DNA from: Ornithodoros turicata
Taxonomy: Eukaryota; Arthropoda; Arachnida; Ixodida; Argasidae
Direction of reading: 5' to 3'
Length of the DNA stretch: 64,000 nt
Assembly (NCBI RefSeq): GCF_037126465.1
Contig: NC_088206.1
Coordinates: forward strand, 13,801,187 to 13,865,186
Positions 49,601 to 61,600 of this stretch are shown one piece after another. The notes beneath the pieces were generated by a model. It did no database searches, was not told the DNA's origin, and saw only the letters and a program-made list of their open reading frames with translations. Numbering within the stretch: the first letter of the stretch is position 1; each line of letters opens with the position of its first letter. The position numbers were made by a program, and so were the translations under genes.

Positions 49601-52600
49601 CTGATATCTCCTTGAATTCCAATCACATATCATGTTGTATCATTATCATTTAGTAGCATTCTGCGCACACATGGGATGAAAATATTATATGAGTGCCACA
49701 ATAAACTATGCGAAGCACATTTAGTGTTACATCATGTGGTGTTTGCGACTATAAATCGTGAGGAATGCATGGTTGACCAATATGTGCACCTCTGACTATG
49801 GGCCGCTTGCTTTATAGAAAGAAAAAAAGTAACCCGACAACACCCGATTGTGTCAATAGCACCCAATTTCACCCCAAATTTCACTTAACACGAAAAAGTT
49901 GGACTCTACATATAATGCAAGGCTTTTACTTCGAAAATGAGGCCTTAAATTAAAATTCATTAATTGATTAAAATAAATTAAATTAAAAAGTGGGGTCGAA
50001 TTATATGCAGGCTCGCATTATACGAATCAGTGTCGAGTTCTGCCCAGTATCTGCAGTTTTAACAAGTTCCTGCACGGGAGTGCAACAATCCTACATCGCA
50101 CCGTTCCCGAGTTTGCAGTAGCTTTCTCCCATGGGGCAGTGAAAATGCCATTCCGCATTATATGCGGTCAAATACGGTAACACTAGTGGCCTGGTCCAGT
50201 TTTAAAGCAAACCCAGGTGGACCATTCTCTTTTCTTTTCTTTTCTTTCTTTCTTTTATTCACTGTGAAAGTGGCATCTTGGTGTTTATCCGCTATGTTAT
50301 GGTTTCCTTAAGATTTTTTAATGCTATGTTAAACTGTCGTAGATGTCAGTTTCGAGCTGCCAGAGAGGCATATCAAATTGCATGTTTTGGTGTGTGTCCT
50401 CGCACAGTAGCGCACTAGTTTTTGCACAAGCATGTCATTATGCATGGCCATGTGCATACTGTCCGTGTTATTCTCTACTATCTCTCACTGTGCTTGATAT
50501 TGTTGCCATTTTGGGCATGGTGGAGTGATTGTGATTACACATCTCGAAGGTTTACACTTAATGTATATGGAAGCAGAATGCTATATTACCAAAATTTGGG
50601 CTTTCTTTCTTTTTTTTTTTTTTCCCAACCTGGAATGTGTACCATCCTTATGTGGCACTCAACAAAATCAATATGTCAGTGACAAAAATATGCAACACAA
50701 AAGCATATTGTCTGGATATATGACACATTGTTTCTTAGATAGGTTTGAAAGTTCTTGAGTGCAAGTGGTGTTCTCATTATGTAGTGTTACCACTCCACCT
50801 AGCCTAATATGTACTTGCTTGCTTTGTCTAGTCAGCCTTTTTACCGTGGTTGTATCGGCCAGTGATGTTGAAGGGTATAATCTGCCCTTGTGTTCTTTTT
50901 CTTACCCTGTAGAACTTAGAGATGGTTCCTGTTGAGCAAACTCATGATCTAAGCCATTGAAACACTTGGAACAGATCGAATTACGTGTATATGTACTTAA
51001 TGCTTATGTAAATATTACTATGTATATATGGCACAGACCACATGTGGAAAGGGCTGACGGACCATTCAGTGCTGAATTTCTGCCTCCTCGCATCTATGCT
51101 TTGCTTTTTCAACATGCTAGAGATGTCGCAAATGAACCGGTTTGTGAAGCTAACTTCTTCAGACGTATGTCAGCAACGTCCGTCTACTGTACGACTCGGA
51201 ATATTTTGGGCACATGTTCTACTTCCCCGTAATGTATGTGTAACCTTAATACATACTGATTTAGTGGTTTGTATGGGACAGAAATTATAGTCATGAATTT
51301 GAAACAAAATTTTACAGGGTGCTGTGGTGGTGGTTCTTGAAATTTCTCTTGCCTCATGTGGTAGCAGCTTCATATCACCTAGATTGTAATCTAGAAAGCT
51401 ATAATATACACATCTAAGACATCAAAACCAGGACAAAGCAACAGAACCTGTTGGAGAACAACCGTTGCCTCTTATTTCAATATCTTGCCTTGTGCTTACC
51501 TGAATTCTCATGCTAGCAAAAAAAAAAAGAAAGGTGGGGTGGGGGGTGGGGCAAACGACTAAAGAATCAATGAAAGGGAGTAAAATGAAAACCCCACGTG
51601 TAGGTTCAAGCAGTGGCTATGTAAGCGTCCTCTCTCCAGAATTGAGAACAAACACACAAACATTTAAAAGGGAAAATGAGGTCTAGCTAGATGAAGGACT
51701 AGTCTCATTGGCCTTAATGAAGCAAAGGATTGCTTGACTGCTACATGGTCTTCATTTTGGTATACCAGGTGTTACCTTTATAGAGAGTATAGTCTTCACC
51801 ACTTCCTTGCAGTTCTGTTTAATGAGCATTTTCTATAGTCAGTAAGTCACAAGCATGAGACAATGCAATATACAAACCTTTGGACTCTTAATGCAAAAAC
51901 TTGGTGGTTTGGGTGCCCTGGTGAGCATTAGTGACGGATGTCAAATTTCAGCGGAATTTGCGGCATCTCTACTCGGTATATTAGACTGTTTTCTTTTGTC
52001 GCTTTTGGAGCTTAGTTTCCTAAAATGCTGCAGAAGAAGTTTGGATTGATTAGCACCAGTGTTGCACAGCTCGTGATGCAGTCTAATATACTGAGGTGTG
52101 TGTTATGTTTCGTAGAGTTGACAGCTCATTGCTTTCTGCTATAAGGCTGCTTGTTAAGCTCACAGTTTACAAGAAAACTACGACATTGTGCATTATTACA
52201 CTTTCGAAAATTTTGCTTCATTCGGCATATTTAGCAACACTATAATGTGGACCCGCAATAGGGAATCCTAATTATTAATACTGAGTTATATTGAGACTTA
52301 GGTTAGAACTTTGAGCTTTCAGGCAATAAACCAACCTATCAGCTTATGCATTGATGAATTATGACTGTGTGGTGCAAACAGGTTGCTTAGCACATATATA
52401 GCAATCTATTTGAAGTTGAGAAACATTATACCTCTGTCACACGGGCATTCCAGTGGTCATTGAAAATCTTCAGCACCCTTGACAACACGGCACTGCGACA
52501 TAGTCCGATCCAAGGCTTCTTGGGAAGTCCTCTCGTTAGACATTGGATGGTGCTAACGTGCATCCGTTTGTCCATTTGCATAAGCTTTAGTAGACAAAAC

Positions 52601-55600
52601 ACTTTTGTACAGACGAAAATCTAATGCAAAAAATGGTTTTGGAATCTTAGCACTGTTTGAATCGTTCATTATATATGAGTACTAATTTAATACCCATTTG
52701 TGGCGGTATGACCCTGTGGGGTCATAGTGGTAGAAAAGTCAATTTGTGAATGCAGCAGCATGTAATAACCATACTAACTGCTATCTTCAACCTTCATGGC
52801 CTTTAATTAAATTTGTTGCAGTTTTCTTTTGCGCTTTTGTCATTGTTTAGCAGTTCACACAAGCCTATTCCACTCGGTGTGCATTCAGTGTTGCACACAC
52901 AGAGTGCAATAGGCTTGAGTGAAACACTCGTTGAGTGTTGCACTCAAAGAGTTTCGTGGGTCCAGGAGTATCCGAGTCAGTTTTAGTTGAATGTGGATGT
53001 GTAGCAGCAGCCAATCACTGCTCATTTCAATCATCATTCATTTCAACTGCCATCGAAATGCCCGTGTGACAGCAGTATTAAAATGACTCGGCTGTCACCA
53101 AAGCACAGTGAGCCGCTACTTTGTAGGAGTGTGCATCTGCAGTCCTAAGTTCTAACCCTGACAGCATTAGGACCCTTCTACATGAGAGAAAGACTTGGTT
53201 TGATTGAGATGAGAATGACAGATCCACGCTTTCAAGATGACTGACACAATCCCAATGCCCCCACAGGGGGACAGCGACGGCGAGGGCAAGATGGATGTCG
53301 TCAAGAAGGCCAAGGCAAAAGCCAAGTCCCGCGAGAAAATGCGGAAAGCCCGGAAGATCCTGGCTGAGAAGCGATCTGCCGTGCCAGTTGTTTCAATTCC
53401 AACCATCCCAAATGACAGGTCAGTGTCCCGTAAAGAACAAATATCTTCCATGGTGGTATCTTTTCTTTATCACATCACCATCACCATATTCCACGGTCAT
53501 GTTTAGTAATCCAGTGATAGTAAATTGCCACTGAATGAAACTGGGCTTCATGGCTACTAATACCTCTGTCAGACGGGCACATATACGGCCTTAACGGTCA
53601 CGGCCGTAAATGCATACTGTCATTAACTTCCTGCCAGACGGTCAGCAATAAGACCTTTGCGACAAAACTGACGTAGAAGGGAAACAGTGTTCCGGCATGA
53701 CAGTCTACGGCATTCCATCGAAACTGCCCAAGCCTCGTTACCATGCACAACATAAACAGGATTTAGCACGTTTAATTCAGTTCGAAATAAAATGCTTTTT
53801 ACTGGACGTAATATTGTCATCTTTTTGTTTTTCATGTTTTTCTGCGTTTCTGCACTTTGATTTGCTTTTTATTCCATCTGTATAAGAGCTACGTTTGTAG
53901 TTACACCCTCGAACCACTGCACGCGGCATCGCACCGTGTCGTCTGCATCCAAAGAGTCGGACGCCACTCAAAAAATATCCAAAGCACTTAAAAGCAAATA
54001 TAGTGTGCTGTTGTGTTTTGAAAATACCAACAAAACGTTGTTTTCGTGTACTTCCAGTAAGAAAAAGCGTGATTTCGCTACATTACATTCAACGTTCACA
54101 GACTTGTTTATCGACGTGGACATCAGCGACAAAATGCCTTCGCGGATACCGTCTGGCAGCTCCCCAGAGCTTTGGGCCGTATGTAACTTACGGCCATTCC
54201 TTAATGCCGTAACTTTAAGGGCCATATATGTGCCCATCTGACTGAGGTATTAGTGGAATTCTACTCAGTTATACTCAGTACCCCGACATGCAGATGATGT
54301 GACTACTCACATCAGATGGACGTGTCTCTTTATGCTGATTTCAGGTTATCAAAAATTGCCACGATGACAAATATGGCTAAGAAGCATCAGTTCCTACAGC
54401 GGTTACTGGGATACTGGACATTGAAGCGGCAGTCTCGTAATGGAGTTCCATTGCTGAGGCGACTGCAAATGACACACCAGGCACGAAGGGATCCTGTACG
54501 TTTTATGCTTCCACTACTTTTTTATATGCGTTTGTTTTTCTGTACAGTTTCATTTACAGTTTTGAGAGCCCAAATGACCTTTACGGTAAATTGGAATACG
54601 GCGAGGGCATCAATGGTACGCGTAGAAGTGGTCCAATGAATTTTCGTGCGAGAAAACCCGCATTACTATCAGATTTAGCCCATCCTGTATCACCTACAGT
54701 AAATGCTTTACCACATGCAATCCGATCGTGGCACAGCCTGAGGGACATTTTGACCTCCCTAGATTTCTCTTACCCTCGTGGCACAGACATTTTGTGGCCC
54801 ACTAAATGTAGACTGGACATTTTTTTCACATCGCATCACATACTGAAAAGTGAGGAAAACTTACACACACTGGCTTGACGTAACGTTCCGATGATGATGC
54901 CCGAACAGGCATCGAAACGTCATATTACATTTTGTTTCATTGTTACGTCAAGCCAGTGTGTGTAAGTTTTCCTCATGATGTCTCCTGGCTTTTGGTCTAT
55001 CTTCATACTGAAAAGTGAAGGATTACCTGTATGCTACACCTGCAACTTCTGACTTTATTGTTTTCTTGTTTTTGAGTTGGTAATTGAGGTTCGTAAGAAA
55101 ACACAAAGCTCTGTCACAGTTTGGGGCCGTTCTGTTGGTGTGACTATAAAAATAGTGCGTGAAAGGAAACGAATAATGGTCGACACGCCGAAACGAGGTC
55201 GTTAGAATGTGTGCAATATAGGTGAAGCAGCTCGATGGCAATAACAAACAGCACAACATGATGTGTCCTTCGTTCTCATCGTCAAGCTGCCTCGCCCACA
55301 CCCTAGTAGTGGTCTCATTCAAAGTGAAAAGACAGATCATACCGGTAAAGCCTTCCTTGTGCAGGTTTACTCTGTGGCAGTTACTCTTTTAGGGAATTAA
55401 ACATCTCATCATTAATGCTATAAGGCCTTGGTTACTCTGCTGCGGCAAATCTCAAATTCTGCGGCAGGGAATCGGAAATTCTGCACTTTCCCCGGCAAGT
55501 GCTAGCGCATATAGGCTGACGGAGATATAACCTTTGCGCCCTTGTTTCCCCGAGTGGGAGGACTTAGCCATCGCACGCTTCATTGTGAGGAACGCGCTTG

Positions 55601-58600
55601 ATTGGATATCGCTGATGAGGTCAAAACAGAAGTAGTAGAGACAGGATGGATGCGAGCTTAAACCAGTGTTGCCAACATGAAATGTGTGGCACACGTTTAT
55701 TTTCCTCTCAGCTAGGCGTGCGGGAAAGGGCATTATGAGTAGAGCCTGAAGTTTTCGGGCAATATTTTTTTTGCTAAATTCGGGGGGTAAAAATCGGGTA
55801 AATAAACATGTGCACTAAATTCATGCAAATTCGGGTGAAAAAACTTCCAGTATGCTAAATTCGGGGTGAAATCGGGCTCAGTTACTCAACTAACCGTAGT
55901 GGTTTGGTACAAATGGTGATGTAACTGAATTTTTCTGCCAAACAAGTAAATTAATGCATTCCTACAGAGATCCCAGTGAGGGCAATTTGCCGGGTAAAAA
56001 TTGGGTTTCACCCTAAAGAGGCAACCTTCAATTCGGGATGCAAATTCGGGGAAGAATCGGGTAAAACCCTAAAACTTCAGGCTCTAATTATGAGCCGCAG
56101 GTACAGCCATCTCCGGCACCAAAGCTTTTTCCCTCCATCAAGATCCCTAGTTCCGCAAAATTCCGTACGAAAACCCCAAATTCCGCGATCCATACTAAAT
56201 TCAGCGCATTTTCGTGGAAAAGTCTGCCCTTAAAAGTCGGGCCTTATTAATGCTGCCAGTCCTGTATTTGGTGAAGAAGAAAACAAAAGAATGTGTATTT
56301 TAGTCCCCTTATGTTCTCAGTTCTATGCGCTTTCTTTGGCCTTTGAAAGAGCTCGGATGAGGAAGCATGGGCGTTGCGGGAACAACTCAAGTACTGGCAG
56401 CGGCTCCGGCAAGATTTGGAACGGGCTCGTCTCCTGGTAGAGCTGATTCGCAAGCGTGAGAAACTCAAGCGAGAGCTGGTGCGGCTCGACCAGCGCGCCT
56501 GCGAGGCACGCCTGCAGCCCTTCACCATACTCTTGGGACAATTGCTCGACCAGCTCAGGCAGCAGGACACGCAGGAGATCTTCGCTGTTCCTGTCGACCT
56601 GCAGGAGGTGGGTAGAGAGCTGGTGCCATATATGTTTTTCATTGAAGCCAGGCTCTCCCCGGTATTCCCCCGTGCTGCGGATCACTGCGGCCGCTGATGC
56701 CGTGCAACTGCCGAATACCACAGTCATGGCGATCTGAAGTCGCGTTATTATCCGCTTTCTCACGAGCATGTCAATCACAAGGATGTCTCTCGCGTTTGAT
56801 GTCGAGGACAATATATTAACTTGCGATGTCCATATTGAGAAAATCAGCCAGAGTATGCGTTTGGGGAAGAGCTGTTGAGGACGTGTAAACTGGTTCAGTA
56901 CATAGTACTCAGGCTCGTGTACAGGTGCCATTTTGGTACAACTACCAATGAAACCGCTCAGAAATTAGTTGTGGACCTGAAATATGCTGTCATGACAATG
57001 TCTCCTCAATTTTTTGAGAAATGTGTGGTTCCAAAAATTGTGCAAGTTCAAAGCTGCATGCAAATTTAAAAATTACGCAGTAGCTCCAACTATTCAGAGC
57101 AATCCAGAGTATCAGACCGTCTAGATGCTTTGGTTTTACGGGTGGTCTGATGGTGCCAAAAGTGTTGTCCAAAAAATCAAAACAATTTTTAAGAAATGTG
57201 TGGTTCCAAAAATTGGGCAAGTTCAAAGCTGCATGCAAATTTAAAAATCAAGCAGTAGCTCCTACTATTCAGAACAGTCCAGTGTATCAGACCGTCTAGA
57301 TGCTTTGGTTTTACGGGTGGTCTGATGGTGCCGATACTGTTGTCCAAAAAATCAAAACGTCAGAATTTTTCAAGGTGGTCAGCGGCTACAGCTGAGTATT
57401 CTGGACAGCTGACATCCTTTTATTTTTCATTTATACATTCTTTGTTTGTACGTGGGGAGCTCTCCCAACCAACACAAACACTTGTACAGCCTTCTCAAGA
57501 CTGTACAAGGTGCATTGTAATACTCACGCAATTTCCCTGCAGCTTCTCAGAGCGAAAGTAACTATATTCCAAACCAATTTCCTTTTTTCTTCTTTTGTGC
57601 TTGGAGGTGCCGGACTACCTGAACTACATCGAGAAACCGATGGACTTTTCCACAATGGAGCAGAAGCTGAAAGCGCAGGAGTACAGGACACTGGACGATT
57701 TTGAAGCTGACTTTCACCTTATTGTGCGGAACTGCATGGCTTACAACTCCAAGGATACCATGTACTACCGGGCAGCCGTCAAGCTACAGCATCAGGTCTG
57801 CTGCCTTTCTTGTTTCACATGGATGTCTTTGCTGGAAAAAAAAAAAAGAATTATAATGCATCTGACAACATTGTGCAATATTTAGGGAGGTGCCCTGATC
57901 AGGCAGGCCAAAATCCAAGCTGAGCGTTGTGGCTACGACTATACGACCGGCATGCATACAACCACACCACCTTCAACTTCCCACGTTGCAGAGTCCTCGG
58001 AGGATCGTAAGTAGTATTTAACTGTGTTTGGAGGGGAAAGAGAAAGACTTGCAAAGCAACGTAAAGTTAAGTAAAGGAGAGCCCACAAAATACAGAAGAA
58101 AAAAAAGAAGACAGTGCCCCCTGCAACTGCACCGTGTGGACACATCACTTTTGTTGTTGTTGTTGTTGCTTTCTTTTATAGAAAAGGTACCTTGCTGGAA
58201 ACACCCAGGTCGATTGTTTGTCAAACTCCTCTACAATTTCAGTTGATACCTTGGCCCTTATATACGATTTCCTCCTGCTAAAAACATACCTTAGGGCTGT
58301 AAAATATAATAATACGTTAATCTTGTCAATATGCAATCTACAACGTCGACTAGCTAGCAAAACACGTCAGGATCTATTTTGGAAAGTCCCAAGGATGCGA
58401 ACAATATGTGGAGATCAATCGCTACCCCATAACATCGCAAAGCTGTTGAATTCTTATTTAAAGAAGGGAATTGATCTTAAATCCATGTCAGCTGTTGCAC
58501 TACGGGCCATGTTTATGCTCTAGTATTATGTTTATGTTCTAGTTAATGATGTCTTATTTTTCTTTTTTTTTTTTTCTATTATGATGTCTAATTTTCTATG

Positions 58601-61600
58601 ATGTATATATGTATTTATTCCGTTTCCTTGCTTCACTGTAGTATTTTTGACGAGTAATATTGATGTTCACAACTAGTATATTCCGCTTGCTGTTGCTGCA
58701 CTAAATCAGGGGGATGCGCCCTCGTCAAACAGGATGATGCTGTTTTTTGGCCACCCCTATGTAACTTTGACTTGCATTGAAATAAAGATGAATTGAATTG
58801 AATTGAATTAAACCTATGTTCTAAAAGTTAGCAAATTAATTGTATCTAATTAATTAATTAGGCACCATGAAAAAGTACCAGCAAGTAAGATACACAACCG
58901 CTAACAAAATTAAGTTTGCTTCATTTGTTTACAGAGTACTTTGCCTCGTCTTTCTTAACATCTCGGTACAGTTTTATAGAACCTATACACAGTGAGCCTG
59001 CATATAGTCAAGACATGGATGTAGTAGAGTAAACATGCGGGCCCAACTCCTGAAACCCCAACCATGAACCACTGATGTAGTGAAGGTACCGATATAGTGA
59101 CACTTTTTACTGGTCCAACCAACTTCACTATCAGTAGAACCTTGTGTTTTAAGCATTAACATACTTCACTATCCTACCAACCAGTCCAACAACTACCGGT
59201 CCAACCAACCGGTCCAACCAACCGGTACAACAACTACCGGTACAACCAACTTTCACTATCAGTAGAACCTTGTGTTTTAGCGTTAAACACGGTAGAACCT
59301 GTCTTTACCAGGTTTTATTTGCACCGTTCTCGGTTAGGGTAAACAGTCCAAAAAAACTTGAAAATGAAATTGCCACAGTGCACATTCGGTCATGATTGCA
59401 GGCGCCAGAAAATGCTAAACACTCCGCATTCACTAAAGCTGCTCGGCGTGTGGTGTTCATCTGAAATGTGAGAAGTGCTCCTAGAGAAATCATGATTCAT
59501 TCAGCTATCGAGATTTGACCCATTTTTGTGACAGGGACGTGTTATTTATGTTTCTTTTTCACATTTTTTGTTAATGTGTTTTTTTGTAGTGGATACACTC
59601 CTCCAGTCTTTGTTAATGTGTTTTTTTGTAGTGGATACACCCCTCCAGTCTTTGTTAATGTGCGATTTTGTAGTTGATATACTCCTCCAATCTTTATTAA
59701 TGCGTTTTTTTTTTGTAGTGAATACACTCCTCCAGTCTTTGTTAATGTGTTTTTTTTTTTTGTAGTGGATACACTCCTGCAGTCTTTGTTAATGTGTTTT
59801 TTTTTGTAGTGGATACACTCCTCCAGTCTTTGTTAATGTGTTTTATTTTTGTAGTGGATACACTCCTCCAGTCTTTGTTAATGTGTTTTTTTTTGCAGTG
59901 GATACACTCCTCCAGTCGGCAGCCTGGCAGCGCATGGACACACAGCAGCAGCTGGACACAATGCGTTCGAAGCATGACCACGCGGCAGCTACGATTCGAC
60001 ACGCCGGCATGCGCGCAAAGCGCTGCAGACAGATCAATTGCTACATCATGAACTTGAGACGGAAGCTCTTGCACGAGAAGGAGAAGAGCAAAAAGCAAGC
60101 AGCATCACGTGGTGGAGATGTGTCTGACGGCGACAGCCGGGTCGGTGCTTCCACTGCCGGTATGTACTGTTTCATTCGCCCAAGAGACACTTAGGGCAGC
60201 GTCTCACTACCTTGGTTGAATATCAGAATGGAATGCAAGGAGTATCATGATTACTTTAGTGAACACCCAATGATTGCAGTGATGACCGTAAAGGTGATTA
60301 AAGGGGCACTAAAATGCAAAAACAACTTGCTCTCTAATGAAAGACCGTGTTTCGATTAGTGCAGTTCAGACAAAATTAGTTCACACAACGCTATGGGTTA
60401 GAAGAACAGCGCAATGAAAACAGAGCCGTCTTTGGCGGCAACGAATGGGATCACCAGGAGGCAAACATTGGCGGCAGCAGGAGAAGCGTGCGCAGCACCT
60501 GTCGTGCCGGTCCCCCAAGGTCGCCATTTTCCCATGTATTTGTTCTTATTCCGATGCGTGCAGTGCCGGAGGCCGCCCTTAGATACCCCATTTCTACCAG
60601 ACGTTGGCTTGCGTTGGATTGTAGCGCGCTAAAGATCCAGTTGAAGCACAATCCAAGCCAGGCCAAGTCACCGAAGGAGAAATGGACGACTTCTTGTGAA
60701 AATTGTATTGTCTATATATTTTAGACTCTTGTGTTTTGTGTTTTTTGAAAATCAGAGGGCAGAATCTTCAGGGGAAGGAACAGGTTTTCCCCCTGTAGTG
60801 ACTCTAAATATTCGATACTAAGGTTTTGCTCTGCAAAGTGTGATGCTGCAGTGACACCACTGCTACATGTGCAGAAACAGAGGGTGGCGACGATGAATCT
60901 TCTTCCTCCTCCTCCTCGTCCTCATCTTCAGAATCTGAATCCTCTGAGCCACCAGCCCCGCCCCCTCCTCCGGCTAAGTCCCGGAGAGGTCGACCGCCGA
61001 AGCACCGTCCGCCCGCTCCGGCCGAGCCGTCGCCCGTGAAGTCTCCTCCTCGCCTAGGTGCCCCATCCCCAAAGGGGGGTAAGGGCCCCAGAGGCACCCC
61101 CCAGAAACAGACTCTGAAGGGGTCTCCGACGCCCCCAGTCCTGACGCCCCAAGTACCTGCACCTGCGCCCCTTCCCGGAGAAGGTGAGAGGAGAGGGAGA
61201 GAGGTGACGTGCTGTGACGAGAAAATACTCGCGAAACAAACGGGACACGATTATTCCCTAAGACTGCGGGCACGTGCTGTTTTGTGATGTTTATTTTTCT
61301 GTTGTGATGAGATTGCTGATCGTGATACTCAAAAAGTGATGCGATTGTTGCTTAGAGCTATATGTTGGTGCATGCTTTTGTGCTCTTCCTTTTAGCCCTT
61401 CACATGTTCTCGTTTCTTACTACTCTTGTAAATTTCCATCTTATCATCCCTCTGTGATGGTGCAGACCGCATGGCTTTGCAAGGACTCGCTTATTTTACA
61501 GAGAGTAAGGAAGTAGCTCATGATCACAGACACACTTTCTGTTGTTCTCCCAGAATATATAAAGATGCTATTATGAACAAGTTACAAAACATGTTATATG

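Noticed and set aside
59566..59921. CRISPR-like regular array
   Set aside because: Units are directly joined without unique spacers and the last unit is a coding exon start; this is a eukaryotic tandem repeat.
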